Assembly (NCBI GenBank): GCA_963921425.1
Contig: OY992832.1
Coordinates: forward strand, 32,507,475 to 32,571,474
Source of the DNA: Dryas octopetala
Lineage: Eukaryota; Streptophyta; Magnoliopsida; Rosales; Rosaceae
Reading direction: 5' to 3'
DNA length: 64,000 nucleotides
Part shown: piece after piece, positions 21,645 to 31,952 of the stretch
How the letters are laid out: each line of letters begins with the position of its first letter
How positions within the stretch are numbered: the stretch's first letter is position 1
Program-made: the position numbers and the translations under genes
Notes under the pieces: model-generated
Databases searched by the model: none
Told to the model about the DNA's origin: nothing
Seen by the model: the letters and a program-made list of their open reading frames with translations, nothing else

Positions 21645-23768
21645 CTACCAATAGTCCCCACAGGAACAAGAGCCATCACAGAAATGATGGAACCGATTGG
21701 TATCTCTCACAATGATTTCTCTCCCTTCCACCTTTGAGACATACTTGATTGCTGAATGACAATCACCACAAACCCTGATGTTCTTCTTGATCCGAATGGT
21801 GGATCCAGGAGGAGTGTTAAGAAGCGCAAATGCTAGAGCAAGCTTCTCACTATGGTACTGCAACTTGACTTCCCTCTCCTGCTGGTCCTCGAAGAAAAGT
21901 ACATGGCTAGTGTCTGGGATGTATCCAATCTCCTTTATCTTCCCACTAATCATCTCCCACATCCTATGGATCTCTGCTCTTTGTGGGTGTGCATCATCAT
22001 TAGCCACAAACATGTGGACTGCATTCTCGATCTCCACCCAACTACAAGCAGGTTCCTTTTTCACCCCAATCTCTTTCATCATCTTTCTCACTTTTGCGGC
22101 ATCACTCCATCTGCCGGTAGATGCATAGATATTAGAGAGTATCACATAGGGCCCTGAATCATGGGGATCAAGCACAAAAATACGTTCAGCAGCATAAGAA
22201 CCCAAGTCTGCATTCTTGTGCATCCTACAAGCACCTAGCAAGGCTCCCCAAACAGCTGCAGTGGGTTCAATTGGCATTTCTCTTATGAACTTCTCAGCTT
22301 GACCAAGACGACCTGCTCGACCAAGAAGATCAACAATTGTCACATAATGTAAAACCTGTGGTTCTACTTTGCGCACTTTCATCATGTCAAAATAATATTG
22401 TCCTTCATCCACAAGGCCAGCACGGCTACAGGCAGTAAGAACAGAGAGGAAGGTTATATCATTAGGTTGAATTCCAATCTTCAACATTTCTTCAAACCGC
22501 TGCACAGTTTCCTTTCCAAGCCCATGCTGGGCGTATCCAGTAAGCATTGAATTCCAAGAAACGATGTCTTGTCTAACCAACCTGTCAAAAACCTTTTTTG
22601 CATCCTCAATGCTGCCTGATTTGGCATACATGTCAATAAGAGTGTTCCCAACAAAAGCAACAAGCTGAACACTTGATTTTATCATATGAGCGTGAACCCA
22701 CTTGCCTTGCTCCAAAGACCCTGCACTGGCAAGAGCAGTAAAGATACTAGAATAAGTGAAATGAGTAGGTTTGAAACCATCCCTTAGCATCTTCCAGAAC
22801 AACCTCATAGAATGCTCGCCTTCAGCCTTCCTAGCATGCCCCGCAATCAAGGCATTCCAAGACACCTCATTCTTGGTCTCCAGGGCATCAAAGGTCGATT
22901 GGGATTCATCCATTTGGCCACACCTAGCATACATGTCCACAAGAGAAGTGCCAACATAAACATTGGAATCGAAACCGTACTTAAAACAATACGCGTGAAG
23001 CTGTCTGCCATGCTTATCATCAGAGCCAGCACCAGAAGCCTTCAACAAGCTAGACAAGGTGAACTGGTTGGGTTGCAGTCCATGGCGGAGCATTTGAGGA
23101 AACAAAACAAGGGCATTATGAGGCCGATCAAGTTGAGAATAGCCAGAAATCAAGGCAGTCCAAGTGACCAAGTCCCTGTGAGGCATTTCATCAAACAGCT
23201 TGCGAGCGTCGTCCAGGCTACCGCACTTGACATACATGTTGAGGATGGTGTTGTGGATGGGAAGGTCGTCCTTAAACTTGGAAGTAAGGATGTGAGAATG
23301 CACAATTTTTGCTTGTTTGAGTTTGGCCATCTGGGTACATCTGGTTAGCAACTTATTGTACAGAGTCCGGTCCGGTTCTAATGCCCCGCCATTAACCAAG
23401 TCCAGAACATGAAGCCCTGTTCCCGAATTATTGAGACTCTTGCGGAGAAGGTCCTTATCTTGCAAAATGATATTATGGGAAGCGTAACAGTCTTCGCCGT
23501 CTGAAGTTTCTGAGTCAGTGAAGGTGGCCGGAGTTGCAGACGTCCCCAACTGTGCCGATAATGGAAATTTTTGAATGCCAACAACAACATTATTGTACAA
23601 GTACAAGGCCTTGGACTTGCTCTCTTTGAAATTTTTGCAATCTACTTCCTTGGCATTACAGCGGAATGCATTTGAAACAAGTGATTCAATCTGGTGTTGA
23701 TCTTGAGCAGATTTTGAACGTGTTGCCCGCAAGAACCCTCTGTATAGACTAAGTACTTGTCTCTGCAT
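21645..23768 (-). CDS. DYW-type PPR protein with SDHAF1-derived N-terminus
   Basis: An open frame to the stop at 21645, with first in-frame ATG at 23768 (MQRQVLSLYRGFLRATRSKS), giving 707 residues. The frame continues 20 codons upstream but only to a GTG. The first 47 residues, through VDCKNF, come from SDHAF1 exon sequence, including its LYR motif. From SKSKALYLYNNVVVG on it is a PLS PPR protein closely matching Arabidopsis At3g24000: LEPDRTLYNKLLTRC, then repeats such as RDLVTWTALISGYSQ, NEVSWNALIAGHAR and QDIVSWNSMLTGYAQ. It ends with E, E+ and a full DYW deaminase domain with the zinc motif CGDCHSAIKY and final CSCGDYW. Such proteins edit C to U in organelle RNA. The two SDHAF1-type ATGs upstream are out of frame, so they would act as short upstream ORFs. 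The intact 2.1-kb frame argues it works. Confidence 0.85.
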   Translation of the reverse strand: MQRQVLSLYRGFLRATRSKSAQDQHQIESLVSNAFRCNAKEVDCKNFKESKSKALYLYNNVVVGIQKFPLSAQLGTSATPATFTDSETSDGEDCYASHNIILQDKDLLRKSLNNSGTGLHVLDLVNGGALEPDRTLYNKLLTRCTQMAKLKQAKIVHSHILTSKFKDDLPIHNTILNMYVKCGSLDDARKLFDEMPHRDLVTWTALISGYSQLDRPHNALVLFPQMLRHGLQPNQFTLSSLLKASGAGSDDKHGRQLHAYCFKYGFDSNVYVGTSLVDMYARCGQMDESQSTFDALETKNEVSWNALIAGHARKAEGEHSMRLFWKMLRDGFKPTHFTYSSIFTALASAGSLEQGKWVHAHMIKSSVQLVAFVGNTLIDMYAKSGSIEDAKKVFDRLVRQDIVSWNSMLTGYAQHGLGKETVQRFEEMLKIGIQPNDITFLSVLTACSRAGLVDEGQYYFDMMKVRKVEPQVLHYVTIVDLLGRAGRLGQAEKFIREMPIEPTAAVWGALLGACRMHKNADLGSYAAERIFVLDPHDSGPYVILSNIYASTGRWSDAAKVRKMMKEIGVKKEPACSWVEIENAVHMFVANDDAHPQRAEIHRMWEMISGKIKEIGYIPDTSHVLFFEDQQEREVKLQYHSEKLALAFALLNTPPGSTIRIKKNIRVCGDCHSAIKYVSKVEGREIIVRDTNRFHHFCDGSCSCGDYW

Positions 23769-24660
23769 CCCAGAAAGCCTTGGCCCCCTAGAGGGGCTCC
23801 CATTGCATCTTCTTCTTATGTTTGGCACCAGATTTGTTTCAGAAAAGCACTTCCAAAAATTACAGCAATCTTTTACTTTTGTTATTTATGCTGCAAAGGA
23901 ACGCAAATTAGTATGTTGCTTAAGCTATAAATAGAACATGAATTACCACTAAATAGAGGAGGTTTCCTATCAAAAAATGCAACAACTAATATTGAAGCTG
24001 ATTGACCAGATACAAACAATATAAGCATTAGCAAATCAAAAATTTAAACCAATCTAGAAGTGTTAGATTTGACATACAAAGCAATGTTTTGCATAACACT
24101 CTATAGAAATAAACAGCCTGGAATCCAAGTAATAACTTAAACACAAACTATATATATGTATAGTAAGATTGATCATCGACATATCATGGTTCATATTCAT
24201 ATTGAAGTGCTAAGGTTGAAGTTGAACAGTGTTCAAAATATCGGCCCGGTTTCTGGACTAGGCAATATCGATATTTCCCCAATATGGCCGATATTTTCTA
24301 CAAATTTCGGATATCCCCGACATTCTAACGATATTCACCGATATTCAGAAACCTAATCAATGAAATAACATAAAATGATCAAAACTCAATAATTGAAAAA
24401 GAAGAATCTGACAAACCTTTAGCCTTTTCATCCCATCTACATACTGTTGAGTCTGTGGTGATGCCCATATTGTGGAGTCTGTGAATACACAGTCTACCGA
24501 CAACCCAAAAGTAATCCCATCTATCATTCTACCCCAAACTTTGAGCAGGAACCTTCAACCAGCAGCTGTGAGCTTGTGACTGTGAGTCTTCTCCTCTCTC
24601 TGTCTCTCTCTGTCTCTCTCGCGCGCGTCTGGTCTCTGTGCGAAATAGCAGAGACAATGC
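23769..24660 (-). promoter_or_regulatory. Copied SDHAF1 leader and promoter upstream of the PPR gene
   Basis: Base-by-base homologous to 12231-13080: acceptor near 23895, leader intron, TATCGG-rich transposon scar (24230-24360), a former donor near 24415 now reading gtttgt, and the CT/CG-rich leader-like block at 24560-24660. The chimeric PPR gene thus likely uses an SDHAF1-type promoter. An extra GG near the old start codon shifts the SDHAF1 start out of frame with the PPR body. Confidence 0.6.
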
Positions 24661-24904
24661 CCTTATTTCCCTCTGTTATTTGGGAGGCAGGGCATTGGGT
24701 TTGTACTTCTGTTGGGCCTTATTAATTGATTATTGGGTGTTGGGCTAGCATTATTATTATTATTATTATTTTTTGTGGAAGTTGGGCTAGGAGTCTGATT
24801 AGTGGGTTTGGGCTCATATTTTAAAGGAATTATTTGGGTTTACACAATATTAATCATCTAATAATATAGGGAATAAAATTCTAATAATAAATAAATAAAA
24901 AAAG
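24661..24904. other. Spacer with ATT microsatellite
   Basis: A short (ATT)n run at 24751-24771. Otherwise featureless. Confidence 0.4.
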
Positions 24905-25289
24905 GAAAACTTAGTCTTAGGTCCCTCAAAATAACCAAAATAACAATGTTTAGACTAAAGCTGGTGGAGTTTTTAAAATTCGTAAACAAGTCCTTTTTTG
25001 CCACGTAGGATTTTTTATTTCAAAATTGCATAAATTATTATTTAAAATATTTTAAAATAACAATTCATGAGATTTTAAATCTCAAAATTAGTGGGATTTA
25101 AATCCTAAACTTTATGAGATTTGAATTTTAAAGTCCTACAAATTATGAAATTTAAATCCTAAATTTCAATTCTAAACTCTAATCTTTAACTATCCTAAAT
25201 TTAAATTTAAAACCTAATTTAGAAGCTCCAAAATGTTCATCCTACAACCTAATCCCTAAACCCCTAAAAAGTCTTGGGGTACGTACATG

Positions 25290-25692
25290 CTTATTAGATT
25301 GGTACATTTTAGTTGTACTATTAAGGGGGTTGATATATTTCATTTGTACCAATATGTGGATTGTTATATTTCATTTGTACCAATATGTGGATTGTTATAT
25401 TTCATTTGTACCAATATATGGATTGGTACATTTTAATTGTACCAATAAAGGAGTTGGTACATTTCATTTGTACCAATACATGAAGTGATACATTTTATTT
25501 GTACCAATAAATGGGTTGGTACATTATATTTGTACCAATACGCAGGTTAATTGGTACATTTTAATACATGAATTGATACATTTTATTTGTACCAATATGT
25601 GGATTGATACAATTTAATTATACCAATAAGGTGGTCAATACATTTCATTTGTACCAATAAGGTGGTCAATATGTGGATTGTTATATTTCATT
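25290..25692. repeat. Minisatellite, unit about 32 bases
   Basis: Around a dozen degenerate units of the form 'ttggtacatttcatttgtaccaata' plus a few bases. Each unit contains a small inverted repeat (ggtac...gtacc). Units resume after the TRIM at 26062-26160, so the TRIM landed in the array. Confidence 0.85.
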
Positions 25693-26056
25693 TGATAGAA
25701 TTAGAGCATCCAACCCAAAACCAATTGGCAATGGGTGGAGAGGCCCAAGACTTATAAGCACATATGCTAAGCCTTAGTTTTCCGATGTGGGACATTGTTC
25801 CACATTACTCTCAACACGCCCCCGCACGTGTGGCGATATTTTGAGCCTTACACGTGAACAAATTATATTGGGTGACGTGGGAGCATGTGTGGCCGTTGGG
25901 CCTTACACGCGAATAACCTGGCTCTGATACCATGATAGAATTAGAGCATCCAACCCAAAACCAATTGGCAATGGGTGGAGAGGCCCAAGACTTATAAGCA
26001 CATATGCTAAGCCTTAGTTTTCCGATGTGGGACATTGCTCCACATTACTCTCAACA
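25693..26056 (-). mobile_element. TRIM (miniature LTR retrotransposon)
   Basis: Two direct 124-bp LTRs (25693-25816 and 25933-26056) beginning and ending TG...CA, differing at about one position. Next to the right LTR is the initiator-Met tRNA primer-binding site (tggtatcagagc on the minus strand) and next to the left LTR a G-rich polypurine tract, so it points along the minus strand. The internal region is only 116 bases, with no genes, as usual for a TRIM. It looks whole; the low LTR divergence suggests well under a million years. No TSD is visible, so one edge may have been rearranged. Confidence 0.85.
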
Positions 26057-26224
26057 CGTCCATTGATACATTTCATTTATACCAATAAGTGGGTTTGTAT
26101 ATTACATTTGTATCAACACATGGGTTGGTACATTTCAATTGTACCAATACTTAGGTTGGTGTATTTTGACATCAAAGTTTTCCAATAAAATAGTAAACCC
26201 ATTGGTCAAAAAAACGTTGAGATG

Positions 26225-26400
26225 ATGCGCTAACTTGGTTGGCCTGAAACCACATCGCATATGGTGCCTAAACCATAGCTGATGGTCATGGTGGATTCGA
26301 AGCCGAATGCATGAGTTGATGGGATCATGAAGAAGATGGTCATGATGACGGTGGTGATGGTGGTGATGGCAGTGAAGGTTGAGGAGTGTGGGAGGGAGAT
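26225..26400 (-). pseudogene. Possible captured N-terminus of a CRINKLY4-related kinase
   Basis: The minus-strand frame reads a hydrophobic, signal-like start (TAITTITTVIMTIFFMIP) then STHAFGFESTMTISYG and LGTICDVVSGQPS before a stop. This resembles the signal peptide and first repeat of CCR/CRINKLY4-like receptor kinases. It would be a captured scrap in the MULE-like element. The match is short and from memory, so this is tentative. Confidence 0.35.
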
Positions 26401-26882
26401 CAGAGATAGGGGAGACGCAAAGAAAGAGAGAGATGCACATAGAGGAATATAGAGAAATGCATATAGAGAGAGACGTAGAGAGAGGAAGATATAAAGAGAC
26501 GCACAGAGAGGGAAGAGATGTAGAAAGAATAAAAGATAAAGAGATATATTCTAATGATAATTATCTCATGCATTAAATTGATATTTAAAATAAGATAATA
26601 TTATTTAAACAAGAAAATAAAAAAAGATAATGTTGAACAATATCTACGCAATAAATTATAATTATTAGTTTAAAATTAGGGAAAGGCAATTTGGATATTG
26701 AAAAAATTGAATTTTTTAGAAAAAAAAAATTAGAAATGTTGATGTGTAATTAAAAGTTTGATGTGGCATTCAAAAACGGACTTAAATACGAATGCTAAGC
26801 ACTTGACAATGAATTTGAAAATCTCTGCTGGTTTTTGTCTAAACACTATTTTTTAAAGAAACCAAAGTCTAATTTAGCTCTT

Positions 26883-27388
26883 AAAAAAATGTATATGGAA
26901 ATGGTTTGTTTTTTTTTATCTAATAATAATTTTATTTATATAGTTAATTGTTTTTTATGATAGGTTTGTTTTTTTATTTGATTATAGGTTGGTTATTAAT
27001 TTTTTTAAGAACTTTATCGTTTATGGATACTTTCATGTTAGACTAGCCTTCTTTCTTTTAGTGTTTTACAATTTCATACTACAAAACTTAACTGTTGTTA
27101 ATACGTTCGTTGTATAAGCTATACACTTAATTTTTTTTATAATTAATTATATGCTATTAGGTGATAGATTTCAAATGACAAGTAGTAGTGAAAGTATTGA
27201 GATTAATCCAATGGAAGTATGCCTCTGTTATACAAGGCAATAAGTATGAGACCACATACATTATTTTTTCATTCTACTTCTCAAAATAGAGGCATTACAC
27301 GCTTGAAATATCATCATCGCATGATCCATCAAAGAATGATGTACTACCAGTCATTAAGAACGAGGTTATCGCATGGAAAAAAAGTAAC
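26883..27388. other. AT-rich spacer
   Basis: No repeat pair or convincing ORF. Ends where a TRIM remnant begins. Confidence 0.4.
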
Positions 27389-27555
27389 CCGCACGTGTGG
27401 CGTCATTTAAGCTTAACACGTGGACAATTTATATTGGGTGACGTGGGAGCATGTGTAGCCGTTAGGTGCATCACGTGGATAACCTGCTCTGATACCATGA
27501 AAAAATCTAGGCATCTATCCCAAAACCAATTGGTTATGGGAGGAGTAACAAAACA
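27389..27555 (-). mobile_element. TRIM remnant, same family as 25693-26056
   Basis: Contains the internal region with the polypurine side (cccgcacgtgtggcgt), the primer-binding site (gctctgatacca on plus) and part of one LTR. It is truncated and more diverged than the copy at 25.7 kb; a broken fossil. Confidence 0.75.
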
Positions 27556-28012
27556 CATGCTATATATAATGCTAGTAAAAAAAATAATCTTAGAAAACAA
27601 GTCCAGTGAAAAGTTTAGAGACAACTACACAGATTTCGCAAAGACCCTTCAAATCATGATTCACGGTGGTGAGAGTGAGAGTGAGAGTGGAATTAGTAGT
27701 CTTGGAAAAAGCAGCTTGGCAGTGATGAGCAACAAGAGAAGCAACACCTGCCAAATGAGCAAGCTCAGAGAAAGTCTCGGAGTTGAGGTTGTTGTAGGCG
27801 ACTTGGAGTGCAGAGTCAGCATTGTTGTAGTCATGGAAACATGTCCGTAGTTGGTGGCGTCTATGGCGGCCAGCTGGGTTGTTTAGCAACTCGGCTATAT
27901 TGAGGTAGGCTAAGCCGAAGGAGATGTAGGCAAGTACATAGCGGTCAGCATTGGGGGTGCGTGGGTCCCTATATAGAGACTCTACACAAAAGGAGTAACT
28001 GGAAGTTGTGTG

Positions 28013-28509
28013 CAAGGTTGAAAATATTGAAAATTTCTTAAATAGTGGTCTTCAAATTTATAGATATATCGATATTATAACATATCGGTATAAATCAATC
28101 AAAACATATAATTTTTTAATAAAACTCTAGAAAATATATGTATTAAACAAATAAATTTCATAAACTAGAATATGTATGATAAATATATGATATGTAGGAG
28201 GATATCAGGAGAATAAAGTATAAAATATCTAAATATAATACCCAAATAAGATAACCCATTGATTAACCTAAATAACATAGCCCATATCACCAAACTCGGT
28301 AGTTTATAATTAAGCGAGAAATTCTTAAATATGGCTACTTCACTGTATTAAACCACTAAAATATTACATTAAAAAACTCCATTAAAGTAAATCTATTACC
28401 CATAACCTAATTATACTGATCCACGTACATTATTAACCCACCCACAATTACAAACAACCCATTAGCCAATATACATTATTAACCTTGCCCACAATTACAA
28501 ATAGAAGAT

Positions 28510-28544
<35 letters not shown>

Positions 28545-29990
28545 CAAATTGCCCGATAGCTCTCCCATTTTTCCGATAGTTCGCCAATCTGTCTAAGAGC
28601 TATCAGCGAAATATTTTGTATGCCATTTAAATATCGACCAGGGACGAATGCACGTTATGGGCTGCAGCCCATGCTCTTTTTTTGGTTTTTTAGCTTACCT
28701 AGGTAGCTTAGCCCACCCAATTTCCATCCCAAGCCCAGTGTCTCACTGCCCACAGTATAAGTAATTTTTTTTTTTTTTGCTGAGGAGCAACTTCTCACGT
28801 GCTGCAGCTACTGCCTCTTTTTTTAATGAAAAAAATTACTTTTACTTATTTCCACTCCCCCCGAAAACAGCCCATAGATCCGCACTTGCTCCAACTTCTT
28901 TCCTCTGCAGCTCCAAAACTCATCTCCCCAGCCCCACACAAATAGCTCAACCCTCCAATCTCCAAAGGGTGCCAAGCCACCAAGGTATTATATATGTATT
29001 TGCACCCAATCTCTATACTCTTGTTTTTTTTTTTTTTTTTTGTTCAACTATCTATTAAAATTAGAAATTTTTGCAATTTTAAAATTAGAGCTTTGATTAT
29101 TTTTTATAATTAAATTTGGGTTTGATTCTTTTTTTGATAAAACTATAGCTTGATTATTGTGATGGTTAAATTAAAAATTGATTGGGAACATATAAAACAA
29201 TATAAAATTCTAAATTGGGAACCTATCAAGTTGGGATTTAAAAAATTGGGAACATAAAAACAATAGACATGCAATTCTAAATTTAAGTTGTATGTCTTTT
29301 ATATGCAGATGTTCATTTTCAAGGTATTAACTAAGTGACTCATACTTATAGGTTTACAAGTTATTATTGTATGATCATCCACATTAAAAGAGAATTTTCT
29401 AATAGTATCGATACTTAATGATTTTTGGGCTAACAGGAGAGCTCTATGAGTCAATTCCCTCACTCCCACTATAAAGACAATTCAATGGTAATCCATTGGT
29501 TACTTTTTAGAGTAAGAAAGACTCCTTCTTCTTGCGTTCGTGCTCCACACCCGTGCATCACTCTCTCTCCTTAGGACTATTAAGATTTTTCCTTTCCCTT
29601 TGTTTAGAAGTTAGCTACTCTCTTTTTAGAAGGCTATATCGCTTGCGGGGGAGTACCCCCTTTCCCCGGTGTCCATTAAAGATTGAAGTATACCTATTTG
29701 AAGAAACAAATGGGCCAACTTAGATAGTGTTATATTGTATTTGCATTGCATGTTTAATTGTTGTATTGCTATCTTTTTTTTGTGCGATTTTTTTCCTTTG
29801 TTTAGATATGCATTTTTAGGATAAGGCTTATTATGTTCCCCATAATTAGGTGTAACTTTTTTTTGCCAATAAAATTCATTCATACGGTCGAGTTTCACTC
29901 GTAAGCTAAGTTTAGCTCACCCCATTTTGAAATCCTAGATTCGTCCCTGTTATCGACAACTGAAAAAACCGATATCTCTGCCAAAATATC
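28013..29990. mobile_element. hAT-like element splitting the inhibitor gene
   Basis: Flanked by gttgtgtg (28005-28012) and cttgtgtg (29991-29998), an 8-bp TSD with one mismatch. The left end reads caaggttgaaaatattg and the right end, reversed, ggatattttggcagag; inverted similarity is weak. 'TATCGG' words near both ends match a common family of plant non-autonomous hAT elements. It contains a GA microsatellite (28509-28540) and another hAT. Confidence 0.65.
28639..29949. mobile_element. Nested hAT element with 8-bp TSD
   Basis: A 1311-bp element whose ends are exact inverted repeats CAGGGACGAAT. It is flanked by atatcgac (28631-28638) and ttatcgac (29950-29957), an 8-bp TSD with one mismatch. 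No recognisable transposase; ORFs inside are short. It sits inside the element at 28013-29990. Confidence 0.85.
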
Positions 29991-30103
29991 CTTGTGTGAC
30001 AGACGCCGTCCACAAGCCTAGTTGGCTGCTCATGACTAGTAGCGCAACTGGGAAGGGGATGATGAGCAAGGAGAGACAAAATATTATTGTGATATTTCAC
30101 CAA

Positions 30104-31821
30104 TTTCTATATTTTCGATGCATGTGATTGTGAACCAATTCTCATAAAAAAGGAAAAAAGCCAATTTGGAGTGCATGGATGCATAAAGACAAACATAACA
30201 CGAGCAATTAAGCATTGAGCAATAAGGATCCAAAATCCATATATTCCCCAAATGATAAAATTTTGAGTAAATGGTTGTTTAGCATTCGGCATTCATCAAA
30301 TTTTCCGCCACCTAGAGAAATCCAAGGCCCCTGTCACTTTGTCTACGAATGTGATCTCCCTTCATCTATTTGGTTAAGCAATGTTTGTTTATCCAAGAAG
30401 CATATGTTTTTTTATTTTGGCCATTAAGAAATATGATTCGTTTTCTTTTTTCCCTAACGGTCGAAAATTGTCGGGTGAGGTAGTAGGACAATGAACAGTT
30501 AGGATCAGCACGTGAAAATTTATATATGTTTATATAACAGTTGAGGCTTCACAATCACATCAGCTTGCGAAATTATTATGGTACAGACAGCCTGTCAGTG
30601 ACTGGAGTCTACTCTTCTGGTTCTGGGGCCAAACAGCATTCATATCATATGCCAGCGACAACAATTGATCATTCATCATCATCCATTCATCCCCAATCTC
30701 CTCATTTAATAAATATAAATAAAAAATGACCCCAACCCACACACAACCACTCCACTCTCACTTTACATCATATCCTACGCTTAGAAAGATGGGTGGTCCC
30801 AATAAAATATATATATATATATAGAAAACTACTCTAAAATTAACTAGTTAACAAATTAATATAAAGTTAATCATACTTTTAGACCCATCACATCACTAAT
30901 TTCATAATCCGAACCATCAATTATTTAGGTCATATTTTAAAGATCATCATTCTAAAAAATCAACTAAATCAAAAATCATGTAGTTATCTAATTAAGATCA
31001 AATAAATAGACGATCAGTATTTTCGATAAAAGCATAGAAATAGTTGTTATTATAATCAAATGACTAAATAACTTCCAACTTTAGAAATTTTTTACATAAA
31101 TAATTTTTAAAATAGAGTCTAAAAAATAAACGGTTCGAATTTTGAGATTACATTATACAGTGGGCCCAACAGCGTGGTTAATTTTGTATTAACTTACAAA
31201 CTAGTTAGTTTTAAAACATTCTTGTATATATATATATAAAAGCTGCTGCCGATGATTATTAAGTTTAACAATTACAATTTACACTAGTACGCTCATTTGC
31301 CTAATCTAAATTCAATCTCTCTCTCACTGTTCCAAAATTATAATAATCAAGTAAAATGGTCTGCTCCAGTACATGGGGAGGCAATCCTGTCATATTCAAA
31401 GCATCTATGCAATGAACTTCCTAGTATAACAATACCGAGCCACACGTATATTATACATCATCAATCAGAGGAGTAAAAACCAGGATAATTTAAAAGAACA
31501 AAAACAAAATAACAAAGTGTTGAATATTATCAAGGAAGGATTCAACATTACTTATGAAATGGGACATGAACACAAGTTGCTCTGCTACTTCAGGTACCAA
31601 CCAGAAGGAGAGGAAATACACTACCTATATATGGGGGAAAAAAATTTGGCTTCCAATAATATACAAGTAGTACATGTGAGTTCTGCAGATATGTATGTAA
31701 TCATAACTTACCACTCCGAACATGAAATGCCTACTTAGAAAAAATGAAACAGAAAAAAAATTTAAATGTATACAGAAAGAATAAAGCTTTAAAGCTGGTT
31801 ACCTAGGAACAAAAACGCCTA

Positions 31822-31824
<3 letters not shown>
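30104..31824. other. Duplicated inhibitor-gene flank
   Basis: Matches 19028-20700 in order. It lacks the LINE of the other copy and has an extra MITE at 30823-31224. Noncoding. Confidence 0.5.
30823..31224. mobile_element. MITE in a TA run
   Basis: The left (actctaaaattaactagtta) and right (reversed: gttttaaaactaactagttt) ends are inverted repeats of about 45 bases. The element sits in a TATATA run present as a plain run at the homologous site near 20165-20180. That absence there proves a separate insertion. A TA target suggests a Mariner/Stowaway-like family, but the TSD is hidden in the TA run. Confidence 0.7.

Positions 31825-31883
<59 letters not shown>
31825..31883. repeat. GA microsatellite
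   Basis: About 29 GA units, right after 'acaaaaacgccta', the same word that precedes the GA repeats at 20731 and 20765. It marks the end of the duplicated block, just beyond the GAUT4 3' end. Confidence 0.85.
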
Positions 31884-31887
<4 letters not shown>

Positions 31888-31952
31888 TGCGACATTTTAT
31901 GGCCTAGAAGCTATATCACACAGAAAACTTCAAAAATACCATAAGAGCCATC

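Larger units (their letters stand above)
24905..26882. mobile_element. Long-TIR MULE-like element holding a minisatellite and a TRIM
   Basis: The left end (24905-25015) and right end (26760-26882) are inverted repeats: 'aatgtttagactaaag' on the left against 'agtgtttagacaaaaa' read in reverse on the right, then gctggtggag against accagcagag, and a shared 'aagtccttttttgccac'-like block. Inside lie a minisatellite, a TRIM, and a possible captured coding fragment (26225-26400). No transposase. A TSD is not clear. Confidence 0.6.
27590..30103 (-). pseudogene. Invertase/pectin methylesterase inhibitor, copy B (transposon-split)
   Basis: The N-terminal part is at 29999-30103 (QPTRLVDGVCH) and the main body at 27590-28012 (TSSYSFCVESLYRDPRTPN, LRTCFHDYNNADSALQV, LAHLAGVAS, GLCEICVVVSKLF). 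The gene is split by a 1978-bp insertion at 28013-29990 with an 8-bp TSD. Where copy A has an ATG start, copy B reads TTG, so the start is lost too. Apart from these, the frame is open from the leader to the stop, so copy B was the better preserved gene until the insertion. Confidence 0.82.

Noticed and set aside
23769-23828. Upstream extension of the DYW PPR frame (would begin PNIRRRCNGSPSRGP)
   Set aside because: It begins at a GTG, not an ATG, so I placed the start at ATG 23768.
25290-25692. CRISPR-like array
   Set aside because: Degenerate head-to-tail units with no unique spacers, in a plant genome; a minisatellite.
25693-26056. Cassandra-type TRIM
   Set aside because: The 124-bp LTRs are too short for Cassandra and I could not make out the full 5S-like promoter in them; left as an unnamed TRIM.
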